10,811 nucleotides of DNA from Erysipelotrichaceae bacterium UBA4808 (GTDB taxonomy: Bacteria; Bacillota_I; Bacilli_A; Erysipelotrichales; Erysipelotrichaceae): NCBI GenBank assembly GCA_002402585.1, contig DHGC01000086.1:1-10811 (forward strand). The letters run 5' to 3'. Positions 1 to 6,947 of the stretch are shown here, in pieces. How positions within the stretch are numbered: the first letter of the stretch is position 1; each line of letters begins with the position of its first letter. A program made the translations under genes and the position numbers. A model generated the notes under the pieces. The model did no database searches, was not told the DNA's origin, and saw nothing but the letters and a program-made list of their open reading frames with translations.

Positions 1-3
1 AAT

Positions 4-351
4 CTACTCTTCCTCTTCTTCTTGCGTCTTGACATCTTCGTCATCCGCATTCAGATAGTCATCGATCTCATCATCACTCACATATTCATCTTCAACTAGG
101 ATTGAGCTTGTGTCCACATGCGTTTCATTGTAAGTTCGACGTGAACGTAGATCCCACATGTTATCCGCTAACGGCGCAAAGCGCACATCCAACATCATTG
201 CAGAATAAAACTGAGCAATTTTGTTTTCAGCTTGGGCTTGATTGAACCCTAAAGACGAAACCACTTGGTTCCATAAATCTAAGAAAGCCATTTCATTCTT
301 TTGTAAACTCAGCGTTTCAAACGCCACATCCAACATCGACCGACTCGTCAT
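4..351 (-). CDS. rpoE: DNA-directed RNA polymerase delta subunit, short form
   Basis: The product binds core RNA polymerase in Bacillota, where delta promotes RNA release and enzyme recycling and affects promoter selectivity. Residues 1-75 match the HARE-HTH winged-helix fold: MLDVAFETL at the start, then QFYSAMMLDVRFAPL and the closing DNMWDLRSR, which parallel the B. subtilis protein. Residues 84-115 form the acidic tail, with 17 Asp/Glu among 32 residues and a final run of five Glu. At 115 residues it is clearly shorter than B. subtilis delta (about 173), and the loss is in the tail. The stop codon lies inside the window, so this is not an edge effect. The start is fixed by a GGGAGGA ribosome binding site at 355-361, directly after the argS stop. 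It is the last gene seen in the DUF1934-argS-rpoE operon; pyrG often follows in relatives but would be outside the window. Confidence 0.9.
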   Translation of the reverse strand: MTSRSMLDVAFETLSLQKNEMAFLDLWNQVVSSLGFNQAQAENKIAQFYSAMMLDVRFAPLADNMWDLRSRRTYNETHVDTSSILVEDEYVSDDEIDDYLNADDEDVKTQEEEEE

Positions 352-361
352 AAGTCCTCCC

Positions 362-1996
362 CTACATTTTTTCTAAAGCACTGACCCCGATTAACGTCAA
401 CGCATTGCGCAGTGTGATTTGAACCGCTTTGACTAAAGCCAAACGCTGTGCTCTTAAATCCCCTTCCGCATGTAATACTGTACATTCGTTATAGAAAGAA
501 TGGAAACTTGCCGCTAGCTTATGGATATACAAACAAACAATATGAGGCTGGCGTATCTTGGCTGCATCTTGAATCATTTGTGGGTAATCCGCTAACTGTT
601 TCAACAGATCCATTTCTTTGTCATGAACCAACAAATCATAGGATGAACATGTGCTCACTTCTGCTTGACGCAAGATTGAACACATCCTTGCATGAGCATA
701 TTGAGCATAATATACAGGATTATCGTTGCTTTGTGAAGTAGCCATATCCAAATCCAAGTCCATATGGGTATCCCCAGCCTTGGAAACGAAGTAATAACGT
801 ACGGCATCGACCCCCGCCTCATCAATCAGATCCTTCAGCGCAACCGCTTTACCGGTACGCTTGCTCATCTTGAATTCAACGCCATCTTTGATCATCCGTG
901 CCATTTGAATGATATCGACACTCAAATCTTCACGTTCATAACCTAAGCTCATAAAGGCTGCTTGAAGTCGAGGGATATACCCATGATGATCTGCTCCTAA
1001 TAAGTTGATAAGTTTATCAAAACCACGTTCTTTTTTATTTAAGTGATACGCGATATCTGGAAGGATGTAGGTATAAGAACCATCGGATTTAATTAGAACA
1101 CGATCCTTATCATCCCCATAATCCGTAGTCCGTAACCAGAGCGCACCTTCGGATTCAAAGGTATGCCCATTCTTAATCAAAGTATCTAAAGTCTTTTGAA
1201 CCAAACCACGATCATACAGGGATTGTTCACTAGTCCAGACATCAAATTCTACTCTGAACAGTTTAAGATCATCTCGCAGTTTATCGGTTTCTTTTTTCAA
1301 ACCATATTTTCTGAAAATAGGTAGTGTTTCTTCCAAAGGTAAATTTTTATACACTTCTTTTACTTCTTGATATAAGTCATCTGCAATCTCAATGAGATCC
1401 TTACCGTGGTAACCATCTTCAGGAACTGCAATATCGACGCCACAGTGCTGTAAATAACGGGCTTGGAGCGACTTCGCCATGTTGTTAATCTGATTACCTG
1501 CATCGTTCAAGTAGTACTCACGTGTCACATCGTAACCTGCGGCCTTCATGATCCGTGTTAGGGAATCTCCAATCGCTGCACCACGTGCATGACCTGGATG
1601 TAAATCACCCGTAGGATTCGCGGATACATATTCCACATTGATCTTGATGCCATTCTTTTCTGAACTCAAGCCATAGGCATCATCTTGATCTAGAACTGTC
1701 GAAATAACCTGTGTAAGCAATTCTTTCTTCATGAAGAAGTTGATGAAACCGGCTCCTGCTATTTCCATTTTCTCAATCGAAGATGCATCGACTTTATCCA
1801 TGATCGATTGTGCAGTCAAACGCGGATTGCTGCGAAGTTGTTTGGTGAGACGCATCGCCACATTGGTTGAATAATCCCCATGTTCCTTCAACTTCGGCAC
1901 TTCAATCACCACATCTTCCAATGTAAGTTCGACATCAAAAGCAAGCTTCACAGCTTGGACGAGATTGGTTTTGAGTCCATGTTCGATTTGATTCAT
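362..1996 (-). CDS. argS: arginyl-tRNA synthetase
   Basis: This class I aminoacyl-tRNA synthetase charges tRNA-Arg with arginine in the cytoplasm. Domains in order are the N-terminal tRNA-binding Arg_tRNA_synt_N domain (about residues 3-88), the Rossmann catalytic core (about 115-400) and an all-helical DALR anticodon-binding domain (about 430-544). The core shows ANPTGDLHPGHARG with the HIGH-type signature HPGH at 133-136, LGADHHGYIPR near 333-343, and a canonical KMSKR at 376-380. The KMSKR is noteworthy because many bacterial ArgRS have lost it. Length (544) is normal. The start ATG overlaps the stop of the DUF1934 gene by 4 bp (ATGA), implying translational coupling. The predicted transcript leader is only about 17 nt, so there is no room for a T-box riboswitch. 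Confidence 0.97.
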   Translation of the reverse strand: MNQIEHGLKTNLVQAVKLAFDVELTLEDVVIEVPKLKEHGDYSTNVAMRLTKQLRSNPRLTAQSIMDKVDASSIEKMEIAGAGFINFFMKKELLTQVISTVLDQDDAYGLSSEKNGIKINVEYVSANPTGDLHPGHARGAAIGDSLTRIMKAAGYDVTREYYLNDAGNQINNMAKSLQARYLQHCGVDIAVPEDGYHGKDLIEIADDLYQEVKEVYKNLPLEETLPIFRKYGLKKETDKLRDDLKLFRVEFDVWTSEQSLYDRGLVQKTLDTLIKNGHTFESEGALWLRTTDYGDDKDRVLIKSDGSYTYILPDIAYHLNKKERGFDKLINLLGADHHGYIPRLQAAFMSLGYEREDLSVDIIQMARMIKDGVEFKMSKRTGKAVALKDLIDEAGVDAVRYYFVSKAGDTHMDLDLDMATSQSNDNPVYYAQYAHARMCSILRQAEVSTCSSYDLLVHDKEMDLLKQLADYPQMIQDAAKIRQPHIVCLYIHKLAASFHSFYNECTVLHAEGDLRAQRLALVKAVQITLRNALTLIGVSALEKM

Positions 1997-2388
1997 GCTT
2001 TGGCCTCCTGAATGCTTAACTCCATTTTTTGCTCAGTGATTAAATCATCGTTTGCGTACAAACGATAATGTACATAGATGAGATCGTTCTGGTGCAATAT
2101 CTTCAAAGTCTTAACAGTACCGCTAAAATTCCCTTGTTCATCTATGATTTCGAAAAGCCCTTCTTTACCCAAATAAAAACTAATCTTGGTCGTTCCATCA
2201 TACTGACGTTTTAGGTGCAACTCATTCTCTAAAACAAGTAGCTCCACCTCAGTATTGTTATCTTCCTCAGTATAAGTGATACGCTTAGGATTCTCTGTGA
2301 TCGTCCCAAACATCGTTTGCGTATTTATTGCGTCATTATCTAAACAATCAATTAAATTAAGTTTTAGTTTTACGATTCTTTCAGACAT
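1993..2388 (-). CDS. DUF1934 family protein (YwiB-like)
   Basis: This 131-residue protein has no signal peptide or membrane segment. It consists of alternating short strands, such as VKLKLNLIDC near the start, KISFYLGKEGLFEII in the middle and LIYVHYRLYAND towards the end. That pattern fits the small beta-barrel (calycin-like) DUF1934 family, which includes B. subtilis YwiB. No catalytic motif is visible and the biochemical role is not known to me. Family membership is supported by its place directly before argS with a 4-bp overlap, an arrangement conserved in Bacillota. It is the first gene of the operon, reading from a strong promoter at 2413-2440. The ribosome binding site is AAGGAC at 2397-2402, 8 nt from the ATG. 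A role linked to translation or arginyl-tRNA is only inferred from context. Confidence 0.8.
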   Translation of the reverse strand: MSERIVKLKLNLIDCLDNDAINTQTMFGTITENPKRITYTEEDNNTEVELLVLENELHLKRQYDGTTKISFYLGKEGLFEIIDEQGNFSGTVKTLKILHQNDLIYVHYRLYANDDLITEQKMELSIQEAKA

Positions 2389-2412
2389 CCATAACCGTCC
2401 TTACCTGAAAAG

Positions 2413-2440
2413 ATTATATGGGAATAACAATCAATGTCAA
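2413..2440 (-). promoter_or_regulatory. sigma-A promoter of the DUF1934-argS-rpoE operon
   Basis: On the minus strand a perfect TTGACA (2435-2440) is separated by 16 bp from a perfect TATAAT (2413-2418). Transcription should start near 2406, giving a leader of about 17 nt. The -35 box lies inside a 12-bp imperfect palindrome, ATGTCAAGACAT (2434-2445, arms of 5 bp around a 2-bp centre), which might be a regulator site or chance. Confidence 0.85.
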
Positions 2441-2494
2441 GACATATAAAACAATTAAGCCCTCGATTACCAAAAACTTCACAAGAAACAATTA

Positions 2495-2515
2495 AAAACC
2501 ATGACGAGCATGGTT
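2495..2515 (-). terminator. Rho-independent terminator of the ABC efflux operon
   Basis: A 7-bp perfect stem AACCATG/CATGGTT (2497-2503 with 2509-2515) encloses a 5-nt loop and is followed on the minus strand by five T and then AATTG. It begins 8 bp after the stop of the small membrane protein gene. The stem is short and only moderately GC-rich, so efficiency may be partial. It also separates this operon from the promoter of the next one. Confidence 0.6.
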
Positions 2516-2522
2516 CTTAATC

Positions 2523-2717
2523 CTACTTAAAGATGAATGCCAATACCAAGAAGATGCCAGCAAATGCGAGCAAGAGCAGTTTATACCCTTTCTTACCCAG
2601 CTTATCAATGAAGAAGCGTGTCTTTTGATTCCCTTCGTAGAAAATAGGCATCTCAACAAAATAAGCCACAAGATAAACAACCGCCACAACAAAGAAGAAA
2701 ATAGCTAACCAGTTCAT
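2523..2717 (-). CDS. small two-helix membrane protein of the ABC efflux operon
   Basis: This 64-residue hydrophobic protein is not one I recognise. Residues 3-20 (LAIFFFVVAVVYLVAYF within it) and 46-63 (LLLLAFAGIFLVLAFIF within it) are clear transmembrane helices. They are joined by a polar, Lys-rich loop (about 24-44: EMPIFYEGNQKTR, then DKLGKKGYK). That layout suggests a helical hairpin with the positive loop in the cytoplasm. The gene has a near-perfect ribosome binding site, AAAGGAGG, that overlaps the stop codon of the preceding permease, 12 bp away. It is followed by the operon terminator, so it is expressed with the transporter. It could be an accessory subunit or stabiliser of the ABC complex; this is inferred from position only. 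The strong ribosome binding site and operon position argue that it is a true gene. Confidence 0.75.
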   Translation of the reverse strand: MNWLAIFFFVVAVVYLVAYFVEMPIFYEGNQKTRFFIDKLGKKGYKLLLLAFAGIFLVLAFIFK

Positions 2718-2729
2718 ACGATCCTCCTT

Positions 2730-3452
2730 TTAAAGCGCCTTCTTTTCAAAAACTTTATACAACACCGCAATTAGGACGATGTTATAGATAAAACCAATAC
2801 CAAGATAAACAAAGGTGCTGAGATTCATCTCAACCAGGCCCAAATCAATTGCAGGTTTTAACAACTGATATTGAACCGCCTTAACTCCCCAGAAAGCTGG
2901 TGCCAATGCGAACAACCACTCCTTCCAATCCAAGAAAAACAAAGCACCGATTGGAAAGATCATCAAAAACCCAGAACCTTTCATCGCCATAAAGCCCTCC
3001 ACCTTATTCGTAGCAAGAGCATTGACGATAAAAGCTTGGATAGGAACCTGCATCGCCAGCAACATTGATATGATCACATACAACCAAAGATCGATACCAA
3101 AACCACCTACGATCCAATAAATCAATAGATTGGAAAGAACGCTCATGATATAAACAAAGATGATTTTGAACCAAACATAGATACGAATATCTAAAGGCGA
3201 GATACGAATGGATACAAAGACATGATCATCTCGATCATCTAAAATCGAGAAGCCCGACATTGAACCGAAAATGACTCCAGACATGATGGTTAACGCTACA
3301 ATCATAATACGAATGCCATTCTCATCAAAGGTTTCGTTTTCAAGAAGATATTTCCCAAAGAAACCCACCATCAGCGGATACGCCAACAACATGGGCGTCA
3401 TCCGATCTCGAAGCAGATTCTTAAATTCAAACTTGATTAAACGTGCAAACAT
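2730..3452 (-). CDS. ABC-2 type transporter permease, second subunit
   Basis: This 240-residue integral membrane protein has about six hydrophobic segments (roughly residues 20-37, 48-68, 92-114, 119-143, 158-175 and 213-234). It has a short basic cytoplasmic N-terminus (MFARLIKFEFKNLLRDR). After the second helix comes a charged segment, ILDDRDDHVFVSIRISPLD, typical of the ABC-2 fold, where the conserved pattern is an acidic stretch followed by L/I-x-x-[ST]P. I placed the start at 3452 rather than the longer frame to 3506: the first 18 extra codons overlap the preceding permease and are polar. ATG 3452 has GGGGGTG just upstream and lies 1 nt after the TGA of the first permease, which indicates coupling. 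With the other permease it should form the membrane channel of an exporter. The substrate is unknown. Confidence 0.85.
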   Translation of the reverse strand: MFARLIKFEFKNLLRDRMTPMLLAYPLMVGFFGKYLLENETFDENGIRIMIVALTIMSGVIFGSMSGFSILDDRDDHVFVSIRISPLDIRIYVWFKIIFVYIMSVLSNLLIYWIVGGFGIDLWLYVIISMLLAMQVPIQAFIVNALATNKVEGFMAMKGSGFLMIFPIGALFFLDWKEWLFALAPAFWGVKAVQYQLLKPAIDLGLVEMNLSTFVYLGIGFIYNIVLIAVLYKVFEKKAL

Positions 3453-3453
3453 G

Positions 3454-4182
3454 TCACACCCCCAAGTCCTTCGTTGCATAGTCTTTGAAATATGGTAAGA
3501 CCCCATAACGAAGCATCAATAGACTAACCAAAACAATGTAGACTGCATCTTTCAAATACTGAACGATATCGATTGAGTCCAAGAATGACGCATTCAATAA
3601 ACGTAATGTCACTTCGGTTGGTGACCAAAAGATATACTCTAGAATGGATTCTGGCAAGATACCAATAACGACACCAATACTTGGTAAAACCAAGACAATC
3701 ATCATAACCATATAGTTTAAGAGCAATGCCGTGAAGTCTTTTGAAATATAGCTCAACAAAATCCCAATGAACACATAGAAGCTTGTGACCAAAATAATCC
3801 CAAGAAATAACCATTGAAAATTGAAGAGATACGCCTTTAAGAAATACATCGAAGCACCGATGATCACAAAGATAATCGCAATATTTAGGATATTGACCAA
3901 GATCTTACTAAGAATGTATTCAAATTCAGTCATCGGCGATATCAACATTGAACTGATGGTATGTTCCTTCTTTTCGTAGAACATTTCTGCTCCAACCAAC
4001 AAAGAAGTCATCGCGGAGGTTTCCATTAGGAAGACAAAGGGTAGAAAGGCCTTGAATTCATCAAGCTCAAGGAAATAGCCCATCACAACCCACACCATAG
4101 CCACCACGAGGGATGCGGTAAAGAGATTATATTTCGCAAGGCGTGTGAATTCACCAGAAACCAAATGCTTAATCTTCGCCAT
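3454..4182 (-). CDS. ABC-2 type transporter permease, first subunit
   Basis: This 242-residue membrane protein has about six predicted helices (roughly 21-39, 45-64, 94-115, 124-145, 152-176 and 211-230). The loop EKKEHTISSMLISPMTEFEY (about 70-89), between helices two and three, is the usual ABC-2 coupling-type loop that faces the ATPase. The pairing of two unequal ABC-2 permeases with one ATPase and a TetR regulator is common in Bacillota and Actinobacteria exporters; databases often label them as fluoroquinolone-export-like, but no drug can be assigned from sequence. Its start overlaps the end of the ATPase gene by 14 bp, with a GGGAG ribosome binding site inside that gene, so the two are translationally coupled. 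No signal peptide is present. Confidence 0.87.
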   Translation of the reverse strand: MAKIKHLVSGEFTRLAKYNLFTASLVVAMVWVVMGYFLELDEFKAFLPFVFLMETSAMTSLLVGAEMFYEKKEHTISSMLISPMTEFEYILSKILVNILNIAIIFVIIGASMYFLKAYLFNFQWLFLGIILVTSFYVFIGILLSYISKDFTALLLNYMVMMIVLVLPSIGVVIGILPESILEYIFWSPTEVTLRLLNASFLDSIDIVQYLKDAVYIVLVSLLMLRYGVLPYFKDYATKDLGV

Positions 4183-5026
4183 GTAACTTTACTCCCGTCA
4201 CTTGGATAAAGATTTCTTCCAATGTCGTTTCACCACTGTGAATCGTTTCGACTTCCTTTGTACGCATCAATTCCGCAAAAGCATCTGTTTTTATTTCATC
4301 CATCGTAAACCGTTTCACATGCGTTTGATTATCTTCTTTATACTCAACGGTCACAGTGCGTTGACCATACTTGATCTTTAAATTACGTGGACTGTCGATT
4401 TCTTCAATTTTTCCATCTGTAATAAAGGCAACACGGTCACACAACTCATCCACGTCACTCATGATATGGGAGGTTAAGAATACCGTTCCTCCGTTATGTG
4501 CAAATTCACGAATCATGTCTTTGACGATACGTGCATTCTTGGGATCCAAACCATTGGTGGGCTCGTCTAAGAAAAGCATTTTAGGTTTGTTTAACAAAGC
4601 ACGAACGAGATTCAATCGAATCTTCATCCCTTTTGAATACTCCCCAACCAATTTGTTTCGATCTTCCCATAATCCAACACGTTCCATTAGCGGTTGGATA
4701 TCCGCGTGATTCTTATACAATTTCTGGAAGAAATCCAAGTTTTCCATCGCCGTCAACTTCGAAAACGAAATCGGCATTTCAAAACAAACTCCAATATCTT
4801 CATAGAAGACGTCATTGAATGAATGCAGATCTTTTCCATCAAAGTGGATTTCACCCTTATCATAAGCTAAGAGTTTAACCAACAACTTTTGTGTTGTTGT
4901 CTTCCCTGCACCACTGGGTCCTAAAAAGCCAAAGATCTCTCCTTGTTTGATTTCAAAATCAATGCCTTTGATCGTATCCTCTGCATTCTTAGGATATTTG
5001 AAAACCAAGTCTTTTACTGTAAACAT
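4169..5026 (-). CDS. ABC transporter ATP-binding protein (exporter type)
   Basis: This is the cytoplasmic ATPase that powers the two downstream permeases. Motifs are complete: Walker A GPSGAGKTT (36-44), signature YSKGMKIRL (130-138, the SKGM form usual for ABC-2 exporters instead of LSGGQ), Walker B MLFLDEPTNGLDP (150-162), and the switch His in TSHIMSD (His187). The Q-loop position reads GVCFEMP, with Glu where many ABC proteins have Gln, a variation common in this exporter class. The C-terminal region (about 220-285) is an extra regulatory/dimer domain, ending in the DrrA-type stretch TTLEEIFIQVTG. The ribosome binding site AAGGAG (5032-5037) overlaps the TetR stop codon, and the genes are 9 bp apart. 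It is probably a drug or peptide exporter; the substrate is unknown. Confidence 0.93.
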   Translation of the reverse strand: MFTVKDLVFKYPKNAEDTIKGIDFEIKQGEIFGFLGPSGAGKTTTQKLLVKLLAYDKGEIHFDGKDLHSFNDVFYEDIGVCFEMPISFSKLTAMENLDFFQKLYKNHADIQPLMERVGLWEDRNKLVGEYSKGMKIRLNLVRALLNKPKMLFLDEPTNGLDPKNARIVKDMIREFAHNGGTVFLTSHIMSDVDELCDRVAFITDGKIEEIDSPRNLKIKYGQRTVTVEYKEDNQTHVKRFTMDEIKTDAFAELMRTKEVETIHSGETTLEEIFIQVTGVKLHGED

Positions 5027-5035
5027 ACAATCTCC

Positions 5036-5638
5036 TTAACGAACCATCGTTCCCTTTTGTATCAAATCCAATACCGCTTCTGACGCCTCTATCATTCTGT
5101 CGTAATCCTTATTCACAAAGTGTTCCATCAATAACTTCTGATTAATTCCGATTAACATATCACTAAGCAACTGTGGATCCACATCTGAACGTATGATGCC
5201 ATTGGCTTGGTCCTTGCGTATCAAACTCAAGAAATATTCCATCATCCCAGGATTCTGTTTGGTCAGCTTCTGTATGAAGTTGCTTTTATCCAATTCCATC
5301 AACACACCAATCCTGTAATAGCGTGGTTGTGCTTCCATCCAAATCTTTACTTGCCGTAACATATTCAAATAGGCTTCAAAGACATTCCCGGCTTCTGCTT
5401 GAACCACATCTTTAAAGATGCGGTATTTTTCTTGAGCAATGATGCCAAGTATCTCCATATAACAATCTTCTTTATCCTCGAAGTATTGATAGAAGCTCCC
5501 TCGTGAGATTCCCGCCCGCTTGATGATGCGATTGATGGACGCTTCACTGAATGTATAGGTACTGAATTCTTCAATGCATGCGTCAATTAAACGCTCTTGT
5601 TTATCTTTTTCTAGATTATAGTAAGTTGGTTTCGCCAT
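5036..5638 (-). CDS. TetR/AcrR family transcriptional regulator
   Basis: This 200-residue regulator has the TetR N-terminal DNA-binding domain. The helix-turn-helix spans about residues 34-53 (ASINRIIKRAGISRGSFYQY) with recognition helix around 45-52, followed by the conserved FEDKEDCY. Residues 70-200 are all-helical and divergent, as expected for the ligand-binding and dimer domain. It is the first gene of the efflux operon and is read in the same direction as the ATPase, so it most likely represses itself and the transporter until an inducer binds. The start ATG at 5638 has a GGGG ribosome binding site that is the centre of an 18-bp inverted repeat (5639-5656), a strong operator candidate. 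The inducer cannot be guessed from sequence. Confidence 0.92.
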   Translation of the reverse strand: MAKPTYYNLEKDKQERLIDACIEEFSTYTFSEASINRIIKRAGISRGSFYQYFEDKEDCYMEILGIIAQEKYRIFKDVVQAEAGNVFEAYLNMLRQVKIWMEAQPRYYRIGVLMELDKSNFIQKLTKQNPGMMEYFLSLIRKDQANGIIRSDVDPQLLSDMLIGINQKLLMEHFVNKDYDRMIEASEAVLDLIQKGTMVR

Positions 5639-5656
5639 TATGACACCCCTGTCATA
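5639..5656. promoter_or_regulatory. candidate TetR operator (18-bp inverted repeat)
   Basis: TATGACACCCCTGTCATA is a perfect inverted repeat with 7-bp arms and a 4-bp centre. It abuts the TetR start codon, covers the predicted transcription start (about 5653), and contains the ribosome binding site in its GGGG centre (5646-5649, minus strand). Position and symmetry fit autorepression by the adjacent TetR protein; binding is inferred. Confidence 0.7.
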
Positions 5657-5659
5657 TTC

Positions 5660-5688
5660 AATATAAACTTCTTTTTAGTAGAACGCAA
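5660..5688 (-). promoter_or_regulatory. promoter of the TetR-ABC operon
   Basis: The minus strand shows TATATT (5660-5665, 5 of 6 matches to the -10 consensus) 17 bp after TTGCGT (5683-5688, a weak -35 with 3 of 6 matches). The predicted start falls inside the inverted repeat at 5639-5656. The weak -35 is typical of a regulated promoter. It lies just after the pepP terminator, so the efflux operon is insulated from upstream transcription. Confidence 0.6.
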
Positions 5689-5689
5689 G

Positions 5690-5714
5690 AAAAAATCTGT
5701 CATTGCGACAGATT
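5690..5714 (-). terminator. Rho-independent terminator overlapping the 3' end of pepP
   Basis: A perfect 8-bp stem AATCTGTC/GACAGATT (5707-5714 pairing with 5694-5701) has a 5-nt loop and is followed on the minus strand by a T run (TTTTTC). The upstream arm and loop encode the last codons of the aminopeptidase, and the TGA stop lies at the loop/stem junction. This ends the ispF-HD-pepP transcript. Confidence 0.8.
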
Positions 5715-6947
5715 CATGAATGCTTCAATTTCTTCAACGGTTTTCAAGATTGAGCTGGATAAATTCTCACAGCCTGTTTCCGTAACCAAGACATCATCTT
5801 CAATCCGAACCCCAATTCCCTCATGTTCAAGGTAGAGCCCCGGTTCTACGGTAATCACCATTCCAGGTTCTAAGACAGCACCTTCAAACATGCCCACATC
5901 ATGGGTGTCCAAGCCCAATGAATGGCTGACACTATGATAATAGATATCATCCACATGTTCTGGAGCTTCAATCATTTTTGCTTGAACACAACGTTCTTTG
6001 TATACATTGCGAACGATTTCATTTAGTTGAATCAATGCGACACCTGGCTTGATGGCTTTGAACACTTCGTTTTGCGCTTCTAAAACGATTTCATACACTT
6101 CTCTTTGACGATCCGTGAACTTACCATTCACAGGAAAGGTTCGTGAGATATCGGCACAATAATGTTTGAATGCCGCTCCACAATCCAGAAGCAGTAAATC
6201 TCCATCTTTCATCTCTTTATGATTGGATACATAGTGCAAGATGGTCGCATCTTTACCACTTGCCGCAATCGTATCGAAGGACACATCACAGTGTTTCAAA
6301 TTAAGTTCATATTTGAAATCCGCAACCGCTTGGTACTCAGAGCGACCGGGTTGAAGTTTAGAAACCAAAGCTTCGATGCCTAAGCGTGTGACATCAATCG
6401 CTTCTTTGATCAATTCAACTTCAGCTTCAGATTTAAGCGTACGCATCTTATTCAACTTCTGATTGATATTGTGGATTTGTAATCCAGGGTATAAGCGTTG
6501 AATGCGACGCACAAAGTTTTCGGCTTCGCTGTTACGATGGGTCAATTGATCTCGTTCACTATCGATGTATAAGGTCTGGATATTATTACGTGACATGGTA
6601 CGTGCAAAAAAGGCTTCGAATTGAGATAAAGCTTGAATCATGAAGACGCCACTCTTATGAATCGCCTCATCCTTTGTCAATGATTTGCCAACCCATTTCT
6701 CCAATACCGGATTATGATCTTTGATAAAGAGGATTTCCTTATTACCAACCGCATTGCGCAATTGAACATAGATCAAACCGTCCTCATCACATTGGGTCAA
6801 ATAATAGAAATTACGATTCACGATAAAAGGATAGGTACTATCTGCAGAGCGCTTAACCAAATCCCCTGCAAATAAGACGGTTATACTCCCACTTACATGA
6901 TCTTTAAAAGCTTCTTGTCTACGATTGATTACGATTTCACGTTTCAT
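5700..6947 (-). CDS. pepP: Xaa-Pro aminopeptidase (M24B family)
   Basis: This cytoplasmic metallopeptidase removes N-terminal residues that precede proline. Residues 1-130 form the creatinase-type N-terminal (AMP_N) domain and about 170-410 the pita-bread catalytic domain. The five expected dinuclear metal ligands are visible: Asp255 (LLLDCG), Asp266 (CADISRTF), His342 (HSVSHSLGLD), Glu368 (VEPGLY) and Glu383 (VRIEDD). His238 (ILHYVSN) and His349 (THDVG) fit the substrate and proton-shuttle histidines. Length of 415 residues is normal for the PepP type rather than the shorter PepQ/YqhT type. Its ATG overlaps the HD gene stop by 4 bp (ATGA), with AAGGAAGTG upstream, so it is the third gene of the ispF operon. 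The terminator is built into its 3' end. Prolidase is the main alternative; the complete AMP_N domain favours aminopeptidase P. Confidence 0.92.
   Translation of the reverse strand: MKREIVINRRQEAFKDHVSGSITVLFAGDLVKRSADSTYPFIVNRNFYYLTQCDEDGLIYVQLRNAVGNKEILFIKDHNPVLEKWVGKSLTKDEAIHKSGVFMIQALSQFEAFFARTMSRNNIQTLYIDSERDQLTHRNSEAENFVRRIQRLYPGLQIHNINQKLNKMRTLKSEAEVELIKEAIDVTRLGIEALVSKLQPGRSEYQAVADFKYELNLKHCDVSFDTIAASGKDATILHYVSNHKEMKDGDLLLLDCGAAFKHYCADISRTFPVNGKFTDRQREVYEIVLEAQNEVFKAIKPGVALIQLNEIVRNVYKERCVQAKMIEAPEHVDDIYYHSVSHSLGLDTHDVGMFEGAVLEPGMVITVEPGLYLEHEGIGVRIEDDVLVTETGCENLSSSILKTVEEIEAFMNLSQ

Noticed and set aside
448..946. Two open frames on the plus strand inside argS (448-741 and 764-946).
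   Set aside because: They are antisense to a fully conserved argS, show no recognisable domain and have no plausible ribosome binding site of their own.
2389..2406. Possible T-box or other riboswitch before the argS operon.
   Set aside because: The predicted leader is about 17 nt, far too short for any known riboswitch.
2492..2692. Frame of 66 codons on the minus strand overlapping the small membrane protein.
   Set aside because: It is out of frame with the gene that owns the AAAGGAGG ribosome binding site, and it runs into the terminator.
3453..3506. Longer start for the second permease (18 extra codons).
   Set aside because: The extra part overlaps the first permease and is polar, whereas ATG 3452 has GGGGGTG upstream and sits 1 nt after the preceding stop codon.
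4371..4818. Plus-strand frames inside the ABC ATPase gene (4371-4709 and 4633-4818).
   Set aside because: They are shadows of a conserved ATPase with complete Walker motifs and have no promoter or family resemblance.
5365..5586. 73-codon minus-strand frame inside the TetR gene.
   Set aside because: It overlaps the TetR helix-turn-helix coding region in another frame and shows no domain.
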